A stretch of 64,000 nucleotides of DNA, taken from positions 35,768,256-35,832,255 of the forward strand of contig NC_061508.1 in the NCBI RefSeq assembly GCF_022539505.1, written 5' to 3'. The notes beneath the pieces were generated by a model. The model was given only the letters and a program-made list of their open reading frames with translations. It ran no database searches and was not told where the DNA came from. The stretch is from Lolium rigidum. Taxonomy: Eukaryota > Streptophyta > Magnoliopsida > Poales > Poaceae. Positions 54,301 to 64,000 of this stretch are shown piece by piece. Position numbers and translations under genes: made by a program. Each line of letters starts with the position of its first letter. The first letter of the stretch is position 1.

Positions 54301-57069
54301 AATTCACCGAAGCGGTACGCAGGGTTTGAGGCCATCGGATTAAAAGGAGGATCGACGGGCGAGAGTCGTCCTCTTCCTCGGCGAGGCGCGCCGGAGACTT
54401 AACCCTACCGGCGGCTAACCTAGGGGGTCGGGGAGCTACCTGGTGGCGGGCGAGCGTCGGCGAGGCGGGCGCTTGACGTGGGAGACGACGGCGGTTCGAT
54501 TGGTGGCGGTGAGAGGAGCTGAGGTGGCGCCAATCGACGGCGCCGTCTGGCTACTGCCGCGGATGCTCCGGCGAAATTGCGGCGACGGTGAGCTTAATTG
54601 AGGTGGAGGACGGGTTGAGAAGACCGAGGAGAAGGAGAGGAGGCTATTGTGGTGCTGAACTCGTCCCGGGGAAGCCGGTACTTATAGGGGCGAGGTTTGG
54701 CCGAGGGTGCGGGCAGGTCGTCGACGAGCTCGTCGGTCCAGGGTGACGAAGGGGCAAGGAATGGGGGCGTCCTGTAGGAGACGTTGTGGCGGTGCTGAAG
54801 CGCGTCGTGGCGAGGACAGGGAAGCACGGAGCGGGTCTGACGACGAGGTGCACTGGCGCGATACTGGCGGATGGTTCGTCGTCCACAGCGACGGCGACAG
54901 GGCAACGGCGAACCAATGGGGTTGTCCTGGGGCTAGCAGGGGTCCTGGCGAGCAAGTGGGTGAAAGGAGGGATCGAGGGGGAGTGTGAGGCGACGGGGCG
55001 AGGAGGCGTACTGGCGCGCCCGTGACCGTGGTCGTGCGCGCGCTGGCGCGTCTGGACGCGGTGAGCACGTCACGGCCCGGCGAGTGTAGTCTTCTCCTGG
55101 GCCAGGGCTTGCGCCGAGCGAGGCGTGGTGAGGTGAGGGTTCTCCAGGACATTGCTGGGCAGAGCTGAGGTGAAGGGAGAGAGGGGTGACATGGGGGTGA
55201 CTAGGGTGGCCGGCATGGCATGTTCTAGGGTTGTTTAAGCCTTTCTTTTGGTCTCTGAGGGCTTGGCACTGGTGTGTGAGGTGAGTCCAGGCTAGTTGAC
55301 ATGGTGGCCCAGGTTGGATTGGTCTAGGGTTTGTACATTTAATACAATTCAAAGTGTATGTGACATGAGACAATATTTTTAGAGCATGGTGGTGATGGGA
55401 GGTGACCATGCACTTGGTGAGGTCATGCTAGAGGGTTTTGGGCACCAGGTAGTGTGGATGAGCACAAGGGAGAGAGAGTTGAGGTGATGGAGAGTGGGTG
55501 GAATAGTGGTTGTACCTCTATGGAATCATCTTTGATTATTTAACAAGGTCTCTTGTGTGATGACTTTTGACCAAATTTCTGCATGGATAGGTTCTAAATG
55601 ATATTGGTCAACCACTCATGGCATTGGTTTGATTTTTGAAATTGATTTGCAAAGATTCTAAATTTGGAGGGAATCTAGAATTAGTTTCAATGTCTCCACT
55701 TGTCAATTTACTTCTGGTCAACCTGGTCAACATTGGGTATGGTGGTCAACATGAAAGTTGTTCACCTTCATAAGGTCTTGGATGACATGGTCATAGTTGA
55801 CCAAGTTTGGTTGAAGAAAAGTCAAAGCCAGAGGGGTAAAGAGGGGAACATTTTATAAAATGGCCAAATGACCATTATCACATGTATGTTGAAATTGAGA
55901 TTTGCTTTGATTTGATTTTGGTTTCTTTGATGCAATTGTGTTTGTTTATCATAGATAAGAGTTTTACAAACAATAGATCAAGCAATGGGGGCCTTGGTTG
56001 AAGATTTGCAAATTTGGCTAAGTGTATGTGAGTGAATTTTGGGGATTTTCTCCCTAATTGAAATCTCCCCATTTGAGTTGACTTTTGTTGACTCAAATGT
56101 GACTCTTATTAGTTTAGAAACATTTTCCAACCATTGAACCCAATTCCAATGGTCTTGCTCAAAGATTTGCAAAATTGGCCATAACACATAAGAGGTGATG
56201 TGTTAAATTTTATTATTTTTGTAAATTGTTTCCCCTTGCTTTACTTGGGCATAGGTTAGGGTCAATTTAGTGTTATATTAGGTTTGTTGATGGTCTCACA
56301 CCATTTGGTCAAGGTAGAAGTCATAGGTCAAAGTTTGGTGAAAATGGCTATGTGGCACATATGCCTCTATGCATATGTGGCATTTGATTTTTAATTGGCT
56401 AGGCTTGACCCAATTGGTGTTGTTGAGTGTTGAAATGGTATATGGAAGTGATCCATTCATTTACCACAAGTACTAGGGCCAATATTCTTAATTTCCCAAA
56501 TTTGCTATTTTACTCTCATATGCCTCTATGGCATTTTTAGTTTCTTTTTAATTTCTTTGGAAATCACTTGGAATTGGTTTGATAGGTACTAGGGAAGGTG
56601 TATGAAGATTTTCCAAACCTCTAAGCAAAGTAGAAAGGCTTAGGGTAAAGTTTTATAAATATAGCCCTAGGCACATATGCCTCTATTTTATTTAATTTCT
56701 TTTTATTTCATTATAACTAATATGGTGAGAAGAGGGGTGAGGTTTAGGGTTTAGTGGGGTTCACAATGGTTCACCACCATTTAGCATAAATAATAAAGGT
56801 AGGGTTCAAGATTTACCTATTAGGGCTATATGCCCCCATATGTCTTTTATTTTATTTTGGGTTTCTCAAAATAGATCCCAATGATTTTTGGAGAAGATTA
56901 GGGTTTAAGGTTTTAGCACAAAAGCATAATAACACTCATCATGGCAAAACACAAGATTTAAACAAGATCTATATGTATCAATCTTATTTTAATAAAAGTT
57001 TTTGTTGGTTCCAAAATTTGGAACTAGGGAAATTCATTTTGTTTGTTTTGAAATTTTTGGGTTGTTACA
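51374..57069 (-). repeat. 5' LTR of element F (5.7 kb)
   Basis: It matches 43417-49114 over the full length, with scattered changes. Most are CCG/CTG or CGG/CAG transitions typical of CpG decay; some are CAG/CGAG length changes (e.g. 52455-52458 against 44498-44500). It is adjacent to the primer site and to the gaggc duplication. Confidence 0.9.
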
Positions 57070-57074
57070 GAGGC
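57070..57074. repeat. Target-site duplication of element F, right
   Basis: gaggc, equal to 43412-43416. Confidence 0.9.
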
Positions 57075-57506
57075 CAAAGCAGAAGATGACGTAAAAGCAA
57101 CCGGAGGACGTCAGCCTCCCTGATTAAAGAGATATCGGCGTCACCGGTAGCCAAAGAGGCTTTGTAAAGTAGTTTGTCTAGTCAAAGCTAGATGCCATTA
57201 GGGTTTCCTAGGGTTTCTTCCCCTGTAAGCCACCCTCTCCCCTATATAAGGAGAGGGAGCACACCCTTGCGCGGGGTAACTGATAGCCTGTAACCTAATT
57301 CGATCATGGAATAGAGAGATCCAAAGTTGAGCTAGTCCTTGTGTTCTTCTTCTTCTTCTACCTCTGGCCAATGCCAAGTTCATCTAGAGAGCATCCGGTA
57401 TTCCAACCGGAATTCATCCCCATATAACCAAAACCCTCCCCCGAATCCTCTAGCGCACATTCGGCCCCAACTTAAGCCATCCTATGGCATCTGTCTGTTC
57501 ACCACG
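57075..57506 (+). repeat. 5' LTR of element H, second piece
   Basis: It contains a TATA box (tatataa, 57243-57249) in cccctatataaggagagg and a CT-rich leader. The end near 57506 is inferred from the internal junction motif that follows; the terminal CA appears mutated (caccacgacga). Confidence 0.6.
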
Positions 57507-57513
57507 ACGATAG

Positions 57514-60500
57514 TTGGCGCCCACTGTGGGGCAGCAGCTGCGCTTGCTGGAGTTCATATTCGGGCGGGCCTCGTCACCATCGCCGGCGAGCGTGTCGTCA
57601 CTGCGCTCGTCGACCGCGTCCTCGCCATGGACTTCATCAACGACAACACTGGGTGCTTCGCGCAACGGCAGTAAGTTTCCCAAGAACGGCCGCGTCATCG
57701 AGTTCGGCAGCCTCCGCGTCTACTACGGCACCGTCCCGGAGCGCCAGTGCCTCCCGCCGGTGCTGGTGGCGCCGGACCCGCCAAGATCTGCGGCTCGCAG
57801 CGGCCACGCCACCGGCAGCGTCGAGGTGCTGGTGGTTGGCGCGGCAGACGCCGACAAGGTGGTCGCGGCTGAAGGCGCTGGGCAGACGAAGTCCACGCGC
57901 ACGGCCAAGCCGCCAACGGAGCATGACCAAGGGGTCGCGGGTGCATCTGCAGCGCCACCGGAGACTCCTCTCCAAGCGGCGATGAACGTGCTGGCGACGC
58001 CCATTGCACAGAACATCGACCCGGCAGCGGCTCAGGCAGAGCTGGAGGCGCAACGACAGAAGTTTCTCTTCGGAGGCGCGGACATCATCCGGGCGCAGCG
58101 CGAGCTGAACCTGACCCTACCTGAGTATAATGCTGCCCATGGCTTTGCTTCTGTTAGTGCTCAGGCTTCTAGAGTACCGGAAAACCGGCTTAGAGCACGC
58201 AATCTAGATCAGGATTTGCGTAAGGAGATTCTTGCCGGCAAAAGTACCTCTGCATCTTTGAGCATCGTAGAGAAACCTAAGTACAGTAGCCCGGATAAAA
58301 CCATAAAAGCTGCTAGGGCTGCTGTAGAGCTGTGTGACTCGCTTACCGGAGATGCCTTAGCAAAACAGCAAGATCGTGTTAGGGAGTTGCTTGATATGAT
58401 ACAGAAACAAAATGCTGAGCAGCTTGCTAGAGTAAACAAAGTTGCAGCGTCAAAATCTGTGCGTTCGACAAAAAATGCCGGAAGCAAGTCCCATGGGCAG
58501 GCATCATCCCCCCATCCGGACAGGAGAAAAGAAAAAGAGGTGAATGCGCAGCAAATGACTATGTATGATCCGGTGCTGGCCGGAAAACAACAAGCCGGGC
58601 GACATGAGGCCGGAAGAAAGAGCCAAGGGACTGGTCGTGGCTATGCTGGAATTGGCTACGCCGGAAATGATTATGCCGGTAGAGGTGAAACCGGGAAAAA
58701 TTATCGTGCACCAAGAGCTGCTTATGAGGAAATGCCTCCGCCAAGGTACCGGCAGGCAAGAGCCGCGGTACCGGAACGTTACGATGAAGCTGATTCAGGA
58801 ACTGAAAGAATCGCAGCCTACCGGAACCCTTTGGGGGAACGTGTAGGAGAAAGATGCCTGCCAGAACGGGATGCGAGGCACCGGCTGGACAGGGTCTACT
58901 TATCTGAGATGATCGAGGCAGAAGGTCCTCCTGGCTCAAAGTGTTTTGGTCCACGAATCATGAAAAAGGAACCACCGGTTCGCAACTTCCAGTTGCCCCG
59001 GGACACAAAAACATATGATGGCATCACTAAGCCGGAAGATTGGCTTGCGGACTACGTAACCGCAGTGTACGTCGCTGGCGGCGGGGGAACCGTAATAGGC
59101 GAAGGAAACCGGCGTTGGGCCGTGAGAATCGTGCCGTCTTTTCTGGTAGGACCGGCACGAATTTGGCTTAACAACTAGCCGGCAGGAAGCATAAATGGTT
59201 GGTTGGACTTTGAAGAAGCGTTCGTGAGTAACTTCAGCAGCACATACCGGAGGCCAAACAGGCCGCAACAGCTCGCTTTGTGCGTGCTGCGCCCTAATGA
59301 AACAGACCGGAACTACCTGACCCGGTGGAACTCCACACGGAACTCCTGTGAAGGGGTGATCGAGGCACAGGCTATTGCTTGGTTTTTCAATGGATGCAGA
59401 AGAGGTTCGCCGTTGTGGCAAAAGCTGCAGTGGAACATGCCAACAACTTTGGCAGAGATGATACGTGTTGCAGATAGCTACGCATTGGGAGACCCAATGC
59501 AACCAGCGGTTCAAGCTGAGCCGGAACAAACGAACCAATCTCAGCCACGCCAAGAGCAGTACCGGGATAACCGGCACAATAAAAGAAGGGAAGATTTTCC
59601 GGATCAAAGGTATGGTCCGCAGCAAGTAGCCGCGGTGCAGGATAATTCCGGCGCCAGCGGAAGCTAGAGGCAAAAAACCGGATCGCAGCCGTGGGCGGGT
59701 CCTAAAAAACAATGGGTTGAAAAGAAACCGTGGCAAAATGAAGAGAGGTACACCATGGAATCCGCTATGGATCAACCATGCCGGTGGCACACACCAAATC
59801 CAGCGAGACCAGCAAACCATTTGACAAAAGATTGCACTTGGACAAAAAGATTGATGGAAAGAGGCATGATGAAAGATGCAAGGGACCAAAATGCCGGAAG
59901 ACTACCACCACCACCGCCGCTTACCGCATCAAATGCTCTACCGGTACAACCTCAGCCGAACCGGCAACAGCAACAACAAGTTCATCAGGTGGAAGATGGC
60001 AATGGCCAGCCACCACCGCCGGCACCTTTGGGCCGGAACGTTTACAAGGATCCGCATCTCTGCTATGTTGTGTTCGTTACTGAGACAACAGAGAAGCAAA
60101 GCATGCATCGCCGTTCCATGGAAGTGAACGCGGTGATGCCGGCAGTTCCAAAATACATGTTGTGGTCTGATCAGGAAATTACCTGGTCGTTCAAGGATCA
60201 CCCCAAGATAATGCCAAATCCGGGTGGCTATGCTCTTGTTGTAGACCCAATCATGCATGGGCCAACGACTCGAGTCAAGTTCAGCAAGGTGCTGATAGAC
60301 AATGGGAGCAGCATAAATATCATGTACCGGCACACCATGCATACGCTTGGGATAACAGAGAACATGCTGCAGCCAACTCACACAACGTTCCACGGAATCG
60401 TTCCGGGCCTGTCCTGTTCGCCCATGGGAAAAGTCCGGGTAGATGTGTCGTTTGGAGGACGTGACAATTGCCGGGTCGAGAACCTCCTGTTCGAGGTGGT

Positions 60501-60797
60501 GGACCTAGACAGTCCTTATCATGCATTGCTGGGTAGACCGGCATTGGCAGCATTCATGGCTTCAACTCACACGGCGTATCTCAAGATGAAGATGCCGGCA
60601 CCTCGTGGACCCTTAACTGTGGTGGGAAACTACAAAGTCTCAGTGGAAACCGCTTCCGCCGGATCAAATCTGGCAGAATCACTGGTGATCGCTGAGGAAA
60701 AAAGAAGGATGCAAACTGCAGTTGCGCTGACTCAGTCCTCACAGTTCAGTTTAGCGGCAATGAGTGGCAACTTGGGAACACCGGCATTCAAGCCAAC
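57514..60797 (+). pseudogene. gag-protease of element H with two in-frame stops
   Basis: One frame runs from the LTR junction to 60797 with only two interruptions: TAG at 59176-59178 (in WLNN*PAG) and TAG at 59665-59667. The order is: FGSLRVYYGTVPERQ; a helical part; an arginine/glycine-rich linker; the gag core (FQLPRDTKTYDGITKPEDWL, RPNRPQQLALC); a C/H-rich knuckle-like CRWHTPNP..HLTKDC; and an aspartic protease with VLIDNGSSINIMY (D at 60298) and ALLGRP. The most plausible ATG (57627) is in another frame, so a one-base shift near 57650-57680 is likely, or the start is elsewhere. An LTR inserted at 60798 removes the polymerase. Gag would form particles and the protease would mature them. 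Confidence 0.75.
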
Positions 60798-60906
60798 TGA
60801 TGACCCACAAGTATAGGGGGTGTATCGTAGTACTTTCGATAAATAAGAGTGTCGAACCCAACGAGGAGCAGAAGGTGTTGACAAGCAGTTTCGATGAAGG
60901 ATTCAC
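60798..60906 (-). repeat. Tip of an LTR (element J), cut by the gap
   Basis: It begins tgatgacccacaagtatagg, the reverse of an LTR end of the type seen in element E, but soon differs from E (ggtgtatcgtagtactttcg). It is inserted in the protease-polymerase border of element H; the flank is ccaac (60793-60797). The rest lies in the gap. Confidence 0.7.
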
Positions 60907-61006
60907 NNNNNNNNNNNNNNNNNNNNNNNNNNNNNNNNNNNNNNNNNNNNNNNNNNNNNNNNNNNNNNNNNNNNNNNNNNNNNNNNNNNNNNNNNNNNNN
61001 NNNNNN
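60907..61006. other. Scaffold gap, exactly 100 N
   Basis: This is a placeholder. The sequence before it is a minus-oriented LTR tip and the sequence after it is a plus-oriented gag, so at least one element border is missing. Confidence 0.95.
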
Positions 61007-63225
61007 GCGCTATTAAATATACGCCGCCTATTGATCCTACTTTTGCCACATCTCCCATAGACATTAGGGATAAGGATTATGATTTCTCTCTAGATTTATC
61101 TTATATATCAATTGTTGAGAAGGAGCCCTTTTGTGGTACTGAAAATGAAAGTGCTATGAAGCATATGAATGAGCTCAGTGCTTTGAGTAATGTTTTTGCT
61201 GATGATAATAAAATGCGCACCTACTTTATTACTAAGATTTTCCCTTTTACTTTGAAAGGTGCCGCGAAAGCTTGGTATGATAGTTTATTGCCTGGGTCTA
61301 TTAAATGTCCTAAGGATTTAGTTGCAGCTTTCTTTCGAAATATTTCCCTGCTAGTGCTGAACATGTCTGCTTTGCAAAATATTACCGACTTTGTGCGAGG
61401 AGAAAGAATAAATATTGCCTGTCGCATGGGCAAGGTTTTGCTCATTAATTAGAGGAGTAATGAATTGTCCTTTTGCTAAAAATGAATTACTTGATATATT
61501 CTATAATGGACTAACCGATGAATCTAGGACATACATGGATAGTTGTGCTGGCTGTGTTTTCAGGCAAAGAACTCCTACTGAAGTCGAAGAATTGATGGCT
61601 AAAATAAGCAAGAATTATGATGATTGGCATATTCCTGAGTCTACACCAACCTCGAAGAAAAGAGGGATGATTGAATTAAATGATGAAGTGATGAAGGAAG
61701 CCAAGAAATCTCTCAAGGAGAAGGGTATTAAATCCAAAGATGTGAAGAACCTCCCTCCTATCGAAGAATTATGTAAGCCAATTCCTCCTACCGTTGTCTA
61801 AGTACATGCTCTTCAATTCAACAGCGGAGACGTTCCTTATGGTAAGACTCCCGACCAATGCTTAGATGAGTTTGATAATTATTGTATTAAGCAAGATAAC
61901 TTTAATAAGAGAGTTGAGAGACATTTAGAGGAAAATTCTAGAGCGATTAGTAATTTACATGATATTGTGGAGCGAACCTCCAATGATGTGAAGATGCTTG
62001 TTAAGAATTTCCAAATGGTTCAAACACAAATAGATCAGCTCACCAAAGTGCAAAATGATTTGTTAGTGAATGCTTCTAAAGAGAAGCATGCTTATGAGAT
62101 TAGAACTAGAGGTGGTGCTACTACCCAGGATCCTTTATATCCTGAGGGTCACCCCAAGAGAGTCGAGCAAGATTCTCAGCACGATGATGATACTAGGATT
62201 AAATCTAAGAAAAATAAGAAGAAGGGAAATAGAACATCTGTAGAATCTTTTGATCCCGCTGTAGATCCTAATAGTATATCTATTTTCGATGCCGAAACTG
62301 AAAGCGGCAATGAGAAAAGTGAGGCTTCCGATAAGGAAGAAGTAGAAGAAGCTGAGGTTGCACCTCAAAAGCAACCTAAAAACGTGAAGTACACTAAGGA
62401 AGATTTCATTGCCAACAAACATGGCAAAGAAATAAAACCTTGGGTGCAAAAACCAATGCATTTCCCTGATAAGAAACACAAATCAAGGGAAGAGGAACAC
62501 TTTAACCTGTTTTGTGAATGGATAAAAGCTATGTACTTGCAAATTCCTTTGACTGATGCTATTAAATTGCCTCCTTATTCAAAGTATATGAAGGATATTG
62601 TTTCTAACAAAAGGAAAATTCCTACTGAGGAAATTTCTACTATGCTTGCTAATTATTCCTTCAATGGCAAAGTTCCAAAGAAGCTCGGAGATCCAGGTAT
62701 ACCTACAATTCCTTGCTCTATTAAAAATAGTTATGTTAAAACTGCTCTATGTGATTTAGGAGCCGGAGTTAGTGTCATGCCTTTTCTCTTTGTAGAAGAC
62801 TTGATTTAGAAAAGTTGATACCTACTGATATATCTTTGCAAATGGCTGATAAGTCCACTACTGTTCCTGTTGGTATATGTGAGGATGTTCCTGCGCAAGT
62901 TGCTCATAATTGTTTAATTTTAACTGACTTTGTTGTGCTAGAAATCCCCGAGGATGACAATATATCTATTATTCTTGGGAGACCTTTTCTTAATACTGCA
63001 GGGGCTGTTATTGATTGCAATCAAGGCAAGGTTACTTTTAATGTTAATGACAAGGAGCATATCGTCTATTTTCCGAAGAAGATTAATGGGGCATATTGCC
63101 TAAATTCTATTATCTATATTGAGACCATTCAAATTGGTCAAATACACGTGCCTATGTCAAAGCCTCATAAGGAGTCTGATATTATTATGATTGGAGATAT
63201 TCCTATTCAAATTGAGGTAACTTGA
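61007..63225 (+). pseudogene. gag-protease of a gypsy-type element (element K), broken
   Basis: The gag part shows YFITKIFPFTLKGAAKAWYD and NELLDIFYNGLTDESRTYMD; then a helical region; a lysine-rich, acidic linker (62190-62390); WIKAMYLQIPLTDAI; a protease with ALCDLGAGVSVMP (about 62745-62780); and ISIILGRPFLNTAGAVIDCN. The order and motifs match Athila-like gypsy gag-protease and are similar in plan to element A, but the sequence is different. Frames change near 61340-61450 and 62805, and a TAA stands at 61799-61801. The N terminus is lost in the gap. The frame stops after IQIEVT at 63223-63225, without polymerase. Confidence 0.75.
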
Positions 63226-64000
63226 TTATTTTGTGAAAATGCAAGGTTTTACTTCATATAAAATTATTTTTGATGTCAAGACCTGATCAACCTTGCCACC
63301 AAAGTGATTTTGATGAATGAAACAATGCTTTCATAAGTGCCACTACTGTTTACTTTTCATATTAGAATGTTTTAGAGCTACTGGAAGTTTTATTTGGTTT
63401 GGTCTTTCATCGTTGTTTAAATTTTTCCTGCGCTGAATCTTTTGTTTTAAAATCTGGAATTTGGTCAAAAATGAAGTTTCTCGAAAAATTCCAGAAAGTT
63501 TACCCAAAAAAAATTATTCATGAAATGAGGAGGATTGGGACCTGAGGCTGCTCAGGGGGGCCCCCAGGCCGGCCATACATGGGCCAGGTGCGGCCACCCC
63601 CCTGGTCGCGCCTGCTATGTGTATGGGACCCTCCTGGCCCCACTCACTCATCCCTTCCACTCATTCCACTCTCTCTCCCGAAAAAAACTCGTACCAGTTT
63701 GTTCTCACTCTCATTTTCGCCCGAGAGCTCAGGATTTCCCGATCTCCTTGCTCAGCCCAGATTTCTGCCTGAAATTTGGCACATTTGCTCTCCGGTATGT
63801 GACTCCTCCGCTCATCCAAGTAGAATTTTTTTGGTGGAGTATATCTTGAGTATTTTGCCATCTTAGGTGACAGGTTATGTGAGCTTGCATGCTTGATTTA
63901 TGCTCTTATAAGTAGTTTTGACGCATGTTTAGCCTTCCTACTTGTTGTTTTAGTGTTCTACCTTATTTGTTTGTCTCGAAATTAATTTTTATATTGTGGG
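63226..64000 (+). other. Non-coding continuation of element K
   Basis: An AT-rich part to 63530 is followed by a GC-rich block (63545-63650, with ggggggcccccaggccgg) and a CT-rich, leader-like stretch (ctctctctcccgaaaaaaac, from about 63668). There is no domain in any frame. The block looks like an internal leader or promoter within the element, or a piece of another LTR; no border is visible before the window ends. Confidence 0.4.

Larger units (their letters stand above)
43417..57069 (-). mobile_element. Complete LTR retrotransposon with giant LTRs (element F)
   Basis: 13,653 bp with LTRs of 5,698 and 5,696 bp around only 2,259 bp of internal sequence, flanked by gaggc. In the minus direction: 5' LTR (57069-51374), a primer site for initiator-Met tRNA, a 158-codon frame, a frameshifted gag with zinc knuckle, a polypurine tract (AAGGGGGAAGGGTT) and the 3' LTR. 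There is no protease, reverse transcriptase or integrase. The LTRs make up more than 80% of the element, as in the LARD type of large non-autonomous derivatives. The LTR copies are very similar by eye, so the insertion is young compared with its surroundings. Confidence 0.9.
43132..60797 (+). mobile_element. Gypsy-type element H, 5' part, split by element F
   Basis: The 5' LTR is in two pieces (43132-43416 and 57075 to about 57506, together about 717 bp), separated by element F. The internal junction tagttggcgcccactgtgggg (from 57511) and a long gag-protease frame follow. The element stops at 60797, where another LTR is inserted at the start of the polymerase region; polymerase and 3' LTR lie in or beyond the second gap. 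The pieces share the same plus orientation and rejoin cleanly when F and one gaggc copy are removed. Confidence 0.75.

Noticed and set aside
43417..57069. Large tandem segmental duplication of about 5.7 kb units
   Set aside because: The target duplication, primer site, polypurine tract and TG..CA ends explain the pair as LTRs of one element.
28964..59667. TAG stops in A and H as signs of CHG-methylation decay (CAG to TAG)
   Set aside because: The expected sense codons by context do not look like CAG (for example a leucine-type position at 59176), so this explanation does not hold generally.
63535..63866. Plus-strand frames of about 100 codons near the right edge
   Set aside because: They lie in GC-rich to CT-rich leader-like sequence of element K and show no domain or plausible start context.

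Overview
The window looks like nuclear DNA of a cool-season grass (Pooideae: wheat, rye, oat or ryegrass relatives). It is dominated by nested LTR retrotransposons with a tRNA-Asp or initiator-Met tRNA primer site, grass-type L1 LINE fragments, a Stowaway-like MITE, a Harbinger-type NAM/Myb-like gene and a MAIN/plant-mobile-domain fragment. No housekeeping gene, rRNA, tRNA gene or CRISPR array is visible. Two 100-base N runs (26646-26745, 60907-61006) are scaffold gaps of unknown true size. Family identities come from motif recognition only; no search was run, and the species is not determined.

Layout. 1-3746: pieces of three LTR elements (C, minus, with gag and 5' LTR; an LTR tail; M, plus, with a 3' LTR). 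3747-16570: the least repetitive part. It holds a diverged segmental duplication, a TTAA-flanked GC-rich element, a B3-domain pseudogene, a 1.19-kb non-LTR retroposon with a 16-bp target duplication, a TIR element carrying a plant-mobile-domain fragment, a MITE, a palindrome and a Harbinger-like end. 16571-23252: complete LTR element B (minus, target duplication atggc) inserted in the reading frame of the NAM/Myb-like gene, whose 5' exon reappears at 23253-23659. 23682-26581: the 3' part of a C-like element D with a spliced antisense gene. 26746-34900: element A (plus), a relative of B, inserted in element E (minus; LTR 35406-36808). 36809-43131: LINE fragments and a gypsy 3' end. 43132-60797: element H (plus), whose 5' LTR is split by element F (43417-57069, minus, target duplication gaggc), which has giant LTRs of about 5.7 kb. 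60798-64000: an LTR tip, the second gap, and a gag-protease pseudogene (K).

How the parts relate. None of the LTR elements shows an intact polymerase, so those seen whole (A, B, F) must be moved in trans. The main discovery candidate is the A/B/E group. These share a tRNA-Asp primer site 11 bases from the LTR, and A and B also share nearly the same LTR, leader and 2.6-kb 3' region. Each carries a different first reading frame: A has gag-protease (broken), B has an intact 214-codon frame I do not recognise, and E has a third frame. A and B frames end at the same ACT-TGA junction, as if coding cassettes had been exchanged in a fixed chassis. A second point is technical: many differences between paired LTRs are CAG/CGAG (or CTG/CTCG) length changes, which looks like a base-calling artefact at methylated CHG sites and would make some frameshifts here unreal.
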